Assembly: GCF_025024155.1 (NCBI RefSeq)
Contig: NW_026251730.1
Location: 124,001 to 188,000 of the forward strand
Length of the DNA: 64,000 nucleotides
Origin: Gamsiella multidivaricata
Taxonomy: Eukaryota; Mortierellomycota; Mortierellomycetes; Mortierellales; Mortierellaceae
Direction of reading: 5' to 3'
The position numbers were made by a program, and so were the translations under genes. Of the stretch, positions 50,419 through 60,161 are shown in pieces (the first letter of the stretch is position 1; each line of letters starts with the position of its first letter). The notes below the pieces were generated by a model. The model was given only the letters and a program-made list of their open reading frames with translations. It was not told where the DNA came from and searched no databases.

Positions 50419-51405
50419 TCAAACCGGTATGTCCTTAGACGGGCTCGTCAAGAAGAGGCATTTCGGGCACGGAAGACTCCGCGCCTCAGAGCACTTCTTA
50501 TGGAGCCGATGTTCACATTCCAGCACCACCGAGCATTCTATGGGCTCCAGGCAGTACACGCAGACATCGCACTTGTCCACATCGGTCGATTCTATCAATA
50601 AACGTTCCTAGGTTGTCTGGTTGCCGGAGTCGTACACCTCGTAATCTGCTTTAGGGTCCACAACCTTCTACTCTGATGTATACTGCTCCTTTGAAGCCTT
50701 GATTCCGTGGAAGCGGTACTTGCATTTCGTGAAGCCGACGGTAACAGGAACGACCCCCACTTTCTGTTCCTTGCAATTGGGACATTGGAAGGTAGTGCAC
50801 GCCAATTCGAATTGGCCAAATTCTCGCGGGCAGATGACTCGGTACCCGGACGTGCAGTCGCATTGACATTCAACGTTGGTCCCGTAAGATACCTTGCGTC
50901 CTCGTGGAGCTGAAGGCGATGACTTGCGATGAAGCAGACCTGTACTGTTAGAGATGTCGGGGAACACCGTCCCTACAGAGACACTTGCCATGGTGCAGTT
51001 TGTTACCAAGCCACCTGTCGCCAAGGCACTTGCCACCAACAGACCTGTTAATAACACCTCTCGGACTAGCTCTCTCCATGTACTCTTGGTTTGAACCTCG
51101 ACTGGAGAAGCGCTAAATGTTTTTGGCTAAACGCTCAGGGCTCGTGTCAGGCTTTGGCCCGGCTTCAAGGATTGATAAGTAAGAATGCTGCCGAAGATCG
51201 AGTAATCGGACAGAGACTCCTTTAGGTCGTTGATAAGGATGCCGTTGACTTACAGGAAACGTCTGTGGGCGGTGATTTCGTCCTCCTGGAACGCGTGTGA
51301 GATGCACAACAGGAAGAAGAAGACGGGCTCGTTCGGCCGGGAGCGCACGGAGATGGACTTGCCAGGCTCGGCAGCGATGAGAACGGCAAGACTGGAGGCA
51401 GACAT
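50419..51405 (-). pseudogene. Ubl/Cys-rich/RING family copy A, broken by four in-frame stops
   Basis: A paralogue of the gene at 51686-52741. It runs from an ATG at 51405 to a TGA at 50419 in one unbroken frame of 329 codons, but has internal stops at 51250-51252 (TAA), 51127-51129, 50668-50670 and 50608-50610 (all TAG). The start, MSASSLAVLIAAEPGKSISV, matches the intact copy's first Ubl. The ubiquitin module is missing: its place is taken by a hydrophobic stretch (LLTGLLVASALATGGLVT). The Cys-rich module is kept (GTNVECQC, FQCPNCKEQ and [13 protein letters not shown]). So is the RING: CVYC, then 11 residues, CEHRLHKKC and CPKC, with all eight ligands. Two of the TAGs stand where intact copies have TGG (Trp). 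Probably a pseudogene; a shorter product starting internally cannot be excluded. Confidence 0.8.
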
Positions 51406-51685
51406 TAGTAGCAGCGGCGAAAATGATTGTGGTTGGAGGTGAAAGAGGCGAGCGCCAATGCACAGTGGATGAGTAGAGACGAAAGAAACAACGGCAGGTT
51501 TTATGTAGACGACGCAGGACCTGTGGATGCTACTCTGCCGAGGTACTGCATGACGAACAGTGCGATGTCCCATTTGTTCTCCCGAGACGTATCTTTATAC
51601 TTCGTTCCCTTGAAGGAACCCCCACCCCCCTGGGACAAACAAGCGAGCGTAATACGCACTATCTATTTCCTTGGCGTTTGCTCCT

Positions 51686-52741
51686 TCAAGCTGCAGTGCC
51701 GTCAATCAAATGTGCATTGAACCTGCACAGCGGACACGACCCCATCCAGGCCGCATAACACTCTCCATGGAACCTGTGTCCACATCCCAGCGGCTTCACA
51801 TTCCTCATTGGCTCCAAACAAATCGTACAATCCTCGCATTCATCCATCTTTGCGCTCTCGATCACCAACCTCCTCCAAGTCGTCTGGTTCCCCGCATCGA
51901 ACACCTCATACCCGGCCTCGGACCTCACATACTTCCAATCAGAAGTATACTGCTCCCCCGTCGCTGACTTGATCCCATGGAACCTGTACTTGCAGTTCGA
52001 GAACCCAACCGTGACAGGAACAACCCGTTCGTTTTCTTGTTTACAATTTGGGCAACAGAAAGTCGAGCGCGAGAGTTCGAGCATCCCGGTGCCCTTCGGA
52101 CAGATCACTCTGTACTTGGGAGTACAACTGCATCGGCACTCGACGTTGGTTCCGTTGTCCACAGCGCGTCCCCGAGGAGCCCTATCCGAGAACTGAATGT
52201 TGCGGACGTTCTTCGTATCGGATACGTCCGCAAACAACACCCCCGAGACCGCAGGTGGGCCACCGCCTCGCAAACTAAGCACCAAATGAAGTGTCGATCC
52301 GAACAAGATTCTGTAGTCCTGAAGAGTTCTCCAGTCTTCAAGTTGCTTACCCGAAAAAATGAGTCTTTGATCCTGCGCAAGAATTCCAGTTTTCTCCTCA
52401 ATCACGACCTTGATGCTCTCGATGGAGCGCAGGGCCTTGTAGGGCAGGACTAGAGTTTTGTCCGTGAGTGTTCGGACAAAGAACTGGGATTCTGACGGTT
52501 TGAGGGAGAGATAGGTGAGGCCATTGCCGTAGATTCGGTAGAACGAAAGGGGTTGCTGGAGGTCCTTCATAGGGACCCCATTGATGAAGAGGGAGCGCGC
52601 GTATGTCGTGGTCGTGGCCTCGGAGAGGAGATGGGAGATGCGTTGAAGGAGGAAGAAGACAGGCTCGTGAGGGTGGGAGCGCACGGAGATGGACTTGCCA
52701 GGCACGGTAGCGATAAGGACTTCGACGGATGTAGCGGACAT
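51686..52741 (-). CDS. Ubl-ubiquitin-Cys-rich-RING-H2 protein, copy B (intact; putative E3 ligase)
   Basis: Single-exon gene, 351 residues, first ATG at 52741. A degenerate ubiquitin-like domain (about 6-84) contains [13 protein letters not shown] and [18 protein letters not shown] clear ubiquitin domain follows at 85-160. It keeps the equivalents of L8, I44 and V70 (hydrophobic patch) and K11, K27, K33 and K48, but K6 is Arg, K29 Val, K63 Phe and R72 Ser. It ends [10 protein letters not shown] followed by GPP. A Cys-rich module (about 168-300) has ECRCSC (C202, C204, C206), C214, CCPNC (C229, C230, C233), then [13 protein letters not shown] (C250), SDWK and TTWRRL. The C-terminal RING-H2 has C305, C308, C320, H322, H325, C328, C336 and C339. 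RING-H2 proteins are usually E3 ubiquitin ligases. A fused ubiquitin could be a substrate mimic or be cut after LRGG. The middle module resembles one I recall downstream of ubiquitin in other eukaryotes; I cannot name a family. Confidence 0.88.
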   Translation of the reverse strand: MSATSVEVLIATVPGKSISVRSHPHEPVFFLLQRISHLLSEATTTTYARSLFINGVPMKDLQQPLSFYRIYGNGLTYLSLKPSESQFFVRTLTDKTLVLPYKALRSIESIKVVIEEKTGILAQDQRLIFSGKQLEDWRTLQDYRILFGSTLHLVLSLRGGGPPAVSGVLFADVSDTKNVRNIQFSDRAPRGRAVDNGTNVECRCSCTPKYRVICPKGTGMLELSRSTFCCPNCKQENERVVPVTVGFSNCKYRFHGIKSATGEQYTSDWKYVRSEAGYEVFDAGNQTTWRRLVIESAKMDECEDCTICLEPMRNVKPLGCGHRFHGECYAAWMGSCPLCRFNAHLIDGTAA

Positions 52742-53131
52742 TGGGGGCGGTGGTGAGAACGAGTGTGAAAGAAGGAAGGAAGGGTGGAGCAAAGAAGATG
52801 GCGATGAGATGTGAAGTGGAAAATACAGGACAGCGGGAAGGGGTTTGCATGATGGTAACCTTTCAATTACACGAATGAATGCTGTATACGCACTTCTTCC
52901 CGTTCCCCCCGAAACACACTTCCTTCCTTATGCTTCGCCATTTTCAACCACGTTTCTACCGAATATGCGGTTCAATACAATTGACCTTCCAGGTTCTATT
53001 GTGATTGGGAAAGAACCTTGGGCGAACACTTGATGCCTCACTCATTTTTTGAAATATAAATTTTTAAGGAGTTGCGAGGGGGGCCGCGGACGCGTCGTGC
53101 TCTTCAGGAAACTGAGGTGGAGTGGTTTGTT

Positions 53132-54199
53132 TTATTGCATTAAAGTCGGACTGATATTGACCAAATGTCTGTTAAATCTACACAACGGACATGATCTCTT
53201 CCAGCCATCACAACACGCGCCATGGAACCGATGTCCACAACCCAACGCCTGCATCGCACTCATTGGCTCTAGACAAATCGCACAATCCTCACAACCATCT
53301 GTCCTCGCGCTCTCAATCACCAGTCTCCTCCAAGTGGTCTGGTTATCGACATCGAAAAGCTCGTATCCATCCTCGAATGTTACGATTTTCTGGTCAGAGG
53401 TATACTGCATCCCCGTCGCTGACTTGATCCCATAGAACCTGTACTTGTAATTCGAAAACCCAACCGTTATCGGTACAATTCTGCCGCCGGCCATCCAGCA
53501 GTTCGGGCATTGAAACGTCTTGCGCGAGAGCTCGATCCTCCTGAAATTTTCAATACAGATAACTCGATATCTAGGCGTGCAACTGCACTTGCACTCTATA
53601 TTAGTCCCATATCCTGCTGTCCGTCCCTGAGGTGCATCCTCCGAAAACTGCAGGTTCATCACCCCAGTTCTGTTCGACACATCCGCGAACTCGATCCCCA
53701 GGGCTGGACCAGCACCACCACCGCCGCACAGGGATAGCACCAAATGCACGGTGGATCCTTCAATGATATTCTAGTCCTGTATGGTATTCGGGTCCTGGAG
53801 TTGCTGTCCCGCAAAGGCAAATCTCTAATATTTTGGGGGGATCCCTTCCTTTTTCTGGATCATGATCGTGATCCACATGATAGAGTATCGATAATTGACG
53901 TTGAACTCAAGGGTCTTGCCAGTCAGTGTTTTGACATTGATCCGCAGCTGTGTGCCCTTCTTCAGGGAGTGATAGGCCAGACCGCCTCCGTGGATGATGT
54001 ACTCGAACAGGGGCTGTTCCAAGTCGTTGAGAGGGATCCCGTTGATTGCGAGTGAGCGTTGGTAGGTCGTGGGGTCGTCCTCTTGAAGGGCCTGGACGAT
54101 ACGCTCGAGGAGCATAAAGATGGGTTCGTGAGGCTGAGATCGAACGGAGATGAACTTGCCGGGCTCGTCGGCGATGACGTCGTCGGTGGAAGTAGCCAT
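53132..54199 (-). pseudogene. Ubl-ubiquitin-Cys-rich-RING copy C, broken by two TAG codons
   Basis: Paralogue of the intact copy to its left. The frame from the ATG at 54199 to the TAA at 53132 is 356 codons long with no frameshift, but TAG stops occur at 53825-53827 and 53771-53773, both inside the ubiquitin domain. The domain is still easy to read: INVKTLTGKTLEFNV, then KKEGIPPK before the first stop, FAFAGQQLQDPNTIQD before the second, and STVHLVLSLCGGG at its end (LRGG changed to LCGG). The first TAG stands where the intact copy has a Gln, the second where it has the Tyr of QDYR. The Cys-rich module (CKCSC, FQCPNC and GFSNYKYRFYGIK) and RING (CAIC, CGHRFHGACC and CPLC) keep nearly all metal ligands, though the Cys of GFSNC is Tyr. 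A downstream product from the second half is conceivable. Confidence 0.8.
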
Positions 54200-55288
54200 T
54201 GATTTTCGCTGGCTATGGAGATGTTTGCTGGTAGATGGGAGAGGGAGAGCGAGGGATAGATTTTTTAGCACCGCCTTCACAGAAGTGTCGTTCTGGAGAA
54301 ACTCTTCCTGTGAGATGCACTTTTAACCTACGATAACATCGACCAAGTAAGTGTCTATTGCCATGCCGTACAGCACTCTTAACTCCCGCGCCGTGTTTAT
54401 CGATTCCACATAAACTCATGCTGTTCTCACACTCATCCGTACATACCTTGTTGAAAAGTAAGGTTCCGACATTAGCAGGCTCTCTGCTTGGATGGAACGC
54501 ATAGGATACTGAGTGTAGCACCGCCACAGTATTTGCAGTACTGGACCTTTGGGGTCAAGCGATAAATAGTCTGCCCATTCGGCTAGTAAATTTTTTGGCA
54601 GAGTCGCCGGCACCTACCTTCATTGTATAAATAACGGCTTCGTGGCACCGGTGGTCCGGAGTGAGATGGTCTTAAGGAAACATCAGAAGGAGTGTTTCTA
54701 CTTGAGGACGTGTGTAATAGCCATTGAGTGTTAGAAGCGCACCGAGGTAGGCATGGATAGGGTTGGTCGTGTTTTTTGAGCGATTTCAGCGTACGACGCA
54801 TGGACGAGGCGAAAGCACCGATCGTCCTCGGCAAAGGACAATGACGTGCGATCCCGAAGCCATAATCACAACTGTCGAAAGCTTACGAATTACGGAAACG
54901 GCTGAAGTTGATACTCTTGAGGCAACGACGGAAGCAATCGAGTTTGAGGATAGACGGGATGTGTTTTGAGCTTGAATGGCCATTAAAAGCAACCCAGGAA
55001 GTCATCGAACAGTTCTGAGTCATCCATGGAAAACGGGGGCCAAGGGAAGGCGTCCAGATACGCAGTAGATCGAGAACGAGAGAAATTAGGCGTGGCTGGG
55101 CCTATGTCTGTTGAAGGTTGGCCCCGTGAGACATGGTAAAAAGAGAAAGAGTGAATTGAGTCTTTTTCACGTGAGGTGGAAAAACTGTTGACTTTGATGT
55201 ACAAACACACGAACCCTGGAACAAGCGATATCTTTTTTATATTTTATTTCAGGCAACATCAAAAGCGAAGTAAATCTGCAAACGCGTT
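54200..55288. other. Spacer between array copies C and D
   Basis: No supported gene in 1.1 kb. Weak open frames are + 54841-54969 (ending EATTEAIEFEDRRDVF) and - 54983-55130 (with YLDAFPWPPFSMDDSELFDD). Neither has a recognised relative. They may be remnants of another array member or of an inserted element. Confidence 0.4.
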
Positions 55289-56335
55289 TCAAGGGACGAT
55301 ACAGCCCTTCACCAAAGTCGTATTGTGCTCGCACAGCGGACACTTCCCCTGCTGTGAGCCAGAGCACCTCATGTGAAGCCTGTGCGTACATCCATACGCC
55401 AGTGTCTCGGCCATCGGTTCCAGACAAATCAAGCACTTGTCAAGGTCATCGACCCTCGCACTCTCAATAATCAGCCGCTGCCACTTTATCTGATCGCCGG
55501 AATCAAACAGCTCATAGCAATCCTCAGGCCTGACGATCTTCCAGTCAGAGGTATACTGTTCTCCTGTATCCTTGATCCCATGGACCCGATACTTGCAGTC
55601 CACGAATCCCGCCGTGATGGGGCGCCCGTCCTCTTGGTTGCAGACCGGGCATCGAAACTTCCTTTGGGATACCTCAGTCTGCCCAAGGAACTGCGGGCAA
55701 ATCACTGGGTATTCAGAGGTACAATTGCACCAGCACTCAACATTTGTTCCTCGTCCAACATTGCGTCCTGGTGGAGCGGTGTTTGTGAGCAGTTTCATCT
55801 GCATATCCACTGGCTCGAACGTACCCACGGGCCTCGCGTCTGAGGTGCCGCAGGGACCGTTTACAAGCACTTGAGGAAACATGGCCAAGGCGCCGTTCTG
55901 GATATTATCGGAGTCCTGAAGCTCCTTCTCCAAGGAATATAGTTTAAAGAGTTCCTGAGGTATGCCGGTTTCTCCCCTGATCAGACTCTTGACATATGCA
56001 GTGGAGACGTTAGGGTTGCAATTGAAGGGGAGGATGTTACCGTCAAGGGTTTTAACAAGGAGAGGACAAGTTCTGGGCTTGATTGCGCGGTAGGTGATAA
56101 CGTTGCCAAAGACGCGATGGAACGACAGGGGCTTATTCTCATCGTGTATAGGGATGCCATTGATGAACAGAGTGCGCACATAAATCTCGGTTAAGTCTTC
56201 GCGGAGTGCGAGGGAGATGCGCCCGAAGATGACGGAGATGGGTTCGTTCAAGGTGGTGTTGATGACGACGGACTTGACGGGCCCGCCTACGATGAGGATT
56301 AGGACGCCGAAGGGGATATTTGACCAATTGACCAT
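55289..56335 (-). CDS. Ubl-Cys-rich-RING-H2 protein, copy D (intact, ubiquitin part degenerate)
   Basis: Open reading frame of 348 residues from the ATG at 56335. The first Ubl is recognisable by LFINGIPIHDENKPLSFHRV. The second starts like ubiquitin (LLVKTLDGNILPF) but has lost most of its signature: no LRGG tail, no K48 region and no I44 block. The Cys-rich module is well kept: RGTNVECWCNC, FRCPVCNQE, GFVDCKYRVHGIKDTGEQYT and SDWK. The RING-H2 is complete: CLICLEP, 11 residues between the second and third ligands, CTHRLHMRC, seven residues, then CPLC. It is therefore a likely E3 ligase in which the ubiquitin moiety has diverged beyond function. It is the most diverged intact member and lies 292 bases from a divergently transcribed orphan gene. 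An in-frame GTG upstream was not used as a start. Confidence 0.83.
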   Translation of the reverse strand: MVNWSNIPFGVLILIVGGPVKSVVINTTLNEPISVIFGRISLALREDLTEIYVRTLFINGIPIHDENKPLSFHRVFGNVITYRAIKPRTCPLLVKTLDGNILPFNCNPNVSTAYVKSLIRGETGIPQELFKLYSLEKELQDSDNIQNGALAMFPQVLVNGPCGTSDARPVGTFEPVDMQMKLLTNTAPPGRNVGRGTNVECWCNCTSEYPVICPQFLGQTEVSQRKFRCPVCNQEDGRPITAGFVDCKYRVHGIKDTGEQYTSDWKIVRPEDCYELFDSGDQIKWQRLIIESARVDDLDKCLICLEPMAETLAYGCTHRLHMRCSGSQQGKCPLCEHNTTLVKGCIVP

Positions 56336-56627
56336 AGTGCGAAGAAGAAGTGTGGAAGGTAAGTTGTGGTAGAAGAAGAGAGGGAGAGAAAGACGAATGG
56401 GCGTAGTCGCAGGTGCTATCTTGTAGACGCGACAAGGCACAGCAAAAAAGCATATAGGAATAATAACAAGGCATACGGATACTGACGGATCCCATAGGCC
56501 GCTAGAAAATATTCACGGCTTACGTTTTTATTTGGTGGCAAAGCACATCGTGCCCTCCTTTCTTTTCATTTCTTGAACACCATCGCCATTACCCACTCGC
56601 CGCCTTCGTCGTTCCTTCTCATCCCTC

Positions 56628-57254
56628 ATGAACTCATTTGACTTTCCTGGAACAACACTCGTCCGAGTCGGTTCGCGAATCACCCAGGTCCGGACATTCT
56701 TCAGGTAAGCCATCAACTGACCCTCGATTCCTGTCTATGTAGATGCAGGACAGGACCCTCGAACATGGGCTCACACGTAATTTCCAAGCAGCAATGGTGG
56801 CAATGGCGACGACAGCAGTGACGAAGAGGAAAGTATCCAGATGCCGGAACTCAGTCCAAAAGCACAAAAGCTGCTACAGGTACTAAGTCCATAATCACGA
56901 TAAAGTCCTTTACACGAACGTGCCCTCCCTTTTGCGGCTGCTCTGACAAAAGAACCACTCCCTTTCGTTCCTTTCATTTTTCGTTAGGACATCCTATGGG
57001 CGACCATCGTATCTCCACCAGCACTAGAGCCAGCACCAGCACCGGCGCTATCAGGGACAACAGAGGCGCGACCTTTGACACCTACAACAAAAACAGAAAC
57101 GACGAGGGTGGAATTGGATCATGAGGAATTCTGCCTGACGATCATCCAGAAGCCTTGGAAATTACCACTCAAATATGATATCCTGATTGACGGCAAAGTC
57201 ATCGAGCCCACGCCTTACAAACTTTGGTTCGGACTGCAGCGTCCGCCTGCATAG
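56628..57254 (+). CDS. Small orphan protein, three exons
   Basis: A gene found only by splicing: exons 56628-56704, 56789-56879 and 56988-57254 join with correct phase and GT..AG introns of 84 and 108 bases, giving 144 residues. It starts MNSFDFPGTTLVRVGSRITQ. The middle is acidic (NGGNGDDSSDEEESIQMPE) and is followed by a helix (LSPKAQKLLQDILW) and a Pro/Ala/Thr linker. The end looks folded: VELDHEEFCLTIIQKPWKLP, then YDILIDGKVIEPTPYKLWFG. I do not recognise a family. The unbroken 89-codon last exon with a well-placed stop supports a real gene. It is transcribed away from the RING copy D and toward the Chs4-like gene, which faces it. An alternative reading is a decayed fragment of a larger gene. 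Confidence 0.6.
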
Positions 57255-57612
57255 CATCATCAGTCAAGCACTATTTGCTTCTCGTGAAAGAAACCATAAG
57301 AACAATAGGGGTAATGCAGTAGGAATCGCAATTTCATACATATTCTTCAAGAAATCGAAAGCATCGCGTTTTCCTTTGTATCACAAGTTTTTTTTTATTA
57401 TCCTTTGCTCTATCCTCTTCTCTCCTTCTTGTGTAAATGCATCCTTCCTTTGTCTTTGGTCTTTTCTCGAGTTTTATTATCATTAAAAGCGTAAAATACT
57501 ATCGTAATAAAAAAAAAAAAAAACGATTTTTGCTAGCAGACAAAAACAAACAAACAAACAAAAAGAAGTAAAACTGGCAAAAAAAAAAAATTGTCCATGC
57601 TGTGTCTTTTTT
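57255..57612. other. Convergent 3' region
   Basis: A/T-rich spacer between the ends of the orphan gene (+) and the Chs4-like gene (-), with A runs at about 57509-57523 and 57578-57590 and an AAAC repeat near 57541-57562. No gene seen. Confidence 0.6.
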
Positions 57613-60161
57613 CTACATCACTTTGCAGTTTTCATCCTCGGGACCTTGCTGTCCGTTCTGACGACCACGCTCCGGACGCACTCGACGCATCGCTCCCAGT
57701 TTCTTCATGTCCGTCAATCGCTTCTTTGCACGTCCGTTGCCCTGTGCAGCCGACCGCAAGTACCACCGCCTCGCTTCCTCCAGATCCTGCTTCACACCAA
57801 TTCCGACCTAATAATAATGATAAAAAAAAAGAAAAGCAACGTTCGTTGATCAGTTCTTTCCATGAATGTACAACAACTTGCAAAAAATAAAAGTAAATAA
57901 AGAGAATACGCATCAGGCAAGTAAAAAGACGCTTTGCTTACCTCAGAGTAGTATCCGACGGCATATTCCGCGCGTGCAAGTCCCTTATCTGCAGCCTTGC
58001 GCGCCCACAGGTACGCTTCCGTATCGCTCTGCTTCAACACCCCCTCAGATCCCGTCAGGTACCAACCCGATAGCCCGAGCTCACTTTCCGCATCGCCCTG
58101 TTCTGCCGCCCGCGTGTACCAGGCAATACTCCTCCTCGGGTCCACTGGACACGTCAACAGTCCATATTCATAGCAATGTCCCAGCTTGAACTGACTTGGC
58201 GCATACCCATACCCGGCCGCCTGTGTGAACAGCTCCCTCGAGTAGGCCTCATCCGGGATCACCGACGGAATACCAGCCTTTTCGAAGCACAGACCGAGCT
58301 CATGCAACGCATGTGGGTTGTCCTCATCTGCATTCGCCGCCGCTCGCTTGAGCCACGTAATCGCCTCGCGTGGGTTACTCTGTTGACCCAACAATCCCTT
58401 CAGTATCACCATTCCCAGTTTGTACATCGCGGCCGTATCACCCAACGAGGCCGCCTTGCGGTAGAACTGCACCGCTCGACTATGATCACGCTTCGTGCCC
58501 GCTCCGAGCTCATGGCACACCGCGGTCCTGTACGTCGCAGCCGGATGGTTTTGTTTCGAGGCCTGGATATACAAATTGAAGGCCTTGTCATGATCGATCT
58601 GCAGACCCAATGATCCGTTGCCGTAACAGTTCGCCAAAAAGAACTGTGCGTCCGGGTACGCAGGTTTGCCGACGCCCATGCCCGTCGTCGCCAGACGCTT
58701 GATGATCTTCAGTCCCTCCATAAAGAGCGCCTCCTTGTTCTTCTTTTGCCGCTTCGGATCCGGATCATCGTTACCGAACGTCACCGCTGCCTCGATCAAT
58801 GCCTTCGCATACTCCAGCTGTGCTGCCGGATCATTGCTGTTCTTCGCACGCTGGCGCATCTCGTCTAATAGCTCGATCGTCAATGGCCGCTTCTTGGGCG
58901 CGGGCGCGGGCGCACGTCCAGAGGCCACGCTGCTGCCAGACTCACCGCGATGAGGCGGACGTGCACCGTATCCGCCGGGTCCCATGGGTCTTGGTCCACT
59001 GCCGCCACGACTAGGTGGTGGGCCACGCATCGAGGGTGATGAGTGCAGATTGGCGCCACCAGGACCTCCAGGCCCACCAGGACCTCCAGGGCCACCCGGA
59101 CCACCAGGTCCACCAGGTCCTCCATAGTACTGCTGAGGAGGGCCACCATAGCCCGGGCCCTGAGGACGGTATCCACCGCCATAGTCGTATCCGCTACCAG
59201 GTCCACCAGGGTATCCACCACCATATCCTCCTTGCTGGTATTGTGGATCCTGATAATAATCTCCTCCATACTCTGATCCGGCATAGGGTTGTCCATACTG
59301 ATCATACTGCACATCCTGGTATCCCTGTTGGTATCCGTTGCCATATCCAGGTCCCCCCGGGTAGCCTTGCTGATGTGGTGGGTATTGACCATAGGGCTGA
59401 GGAGGGCCCCTGAATGGCGGTCGCTGGTGGGGGTGCTGGTATTCTCCACCGTATCCATAATCCTGACCGCCTCCATAACCGGGCTGAGGGGCACCATAGG
59501 CTCCGGCACCATGGCTTGATGACTCCGAGTAGGTTGGGGCGTTCGGGTTTGCAGCCGCATAGGCGCGAACGGCCGAGTGGCCCGAGTCAACGCTGGCGGT
59601 CCTTGAAGGAGAAGCTTGGTCGTCGCCTTGCTGGTTCAGTTCGATTCCGGCGTCGAAGGACTCTGTAGGTGGATGACCTTGATCCGAGCCAGAGTAACGC
59701 GTATCGTCTGCATATCCAGATCTCTCTAAGGGTTGCTTGGACTCTTGCTCCGGAAGCCGGATGGGTAGTGAGTTCAGATCGGCGGCCGAGGAAGAATCGT
59801 CCTGTTGAGTGTTATTGGGGTTATCGTCCAGCGAGAGCGCTCCCAGATCCAGATCGAGCTGTGGTGCGGACGGGGTGGCATAAGCCGAGTCGCTCCTGAT
59901 ATCGTCTCCAGAAGCAGTGGTGGGCGAGAGGGTGTTACTCCTGTTGAGATGAGGAGATTGGTGGTCCCAGCCCTGGGGAGGAACACCGCCAGCGTGCGGG
60001 TTGAGCGGATGAGGGCTTTCTGAATAATCGGTCTCGTAGGGGTCGTATGAGACGACATTTGGCTGGTAGTTTTCCCGAGGCGGCAGGGGTGTGAGCACGA
60101 GCTGGGGGTGAGGAGCATTGCTCTCGTTCGTACGTGAACTTCCTCGGACGGGATGCGCCAT
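57613..60161 (-). CDS. CHS4: Chitin synthase activator, SEL1-repeat protein (Chs4/Skt5-like)
   Basis: Chs4/Skt5 proteins bind and activate chitin synthase at the septum or growth site. Exons 60161-57942 and 57807-57613 join in phase (..YYSE|VGIGVKQDLEEA..), giving 804 residues. The first 420 residues are disordered: Ser/Asp/Pro-rich, then Gly/Tyr/Gln/Pro-rich with a perfect GGP repeat (about seven units). From about 440 come SEL1-type TPR-like repeats, with the family blocks FFLANCYGNGSLGLQIDHDK, YRTAVCHELGAGTKRDHS, HALHELGLCFEKAG, FKLGHCYEYGLL and SELGLSGWYLTGSEGVLKQ. The last exon ends NCKVM, a CaaX box. Yeast Chs4 is known to be prenylated, so membrane anchoring is likely conserved. If the final intron were retained, the CaaX box would be lost. 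Confidence 0.93.
59057..59124 (-). repeat. Nine-base tandem repeat coding Gly-Gly-Pro
   Basis: About seven near-identical nine-base units (CCACCAGGA-type on the + strand) encode a GGP run in the disordered part of the Chs4-like protein. Confidence 0.85.

Noticed and set aside
53741..53830. Intron removing the two TAG codons of copy C
   Set aside because: No GT donor precedes the first TAG with a suitable acceptor after the second, and the sequence between them still encodes ubiquitin-like residues in frame.
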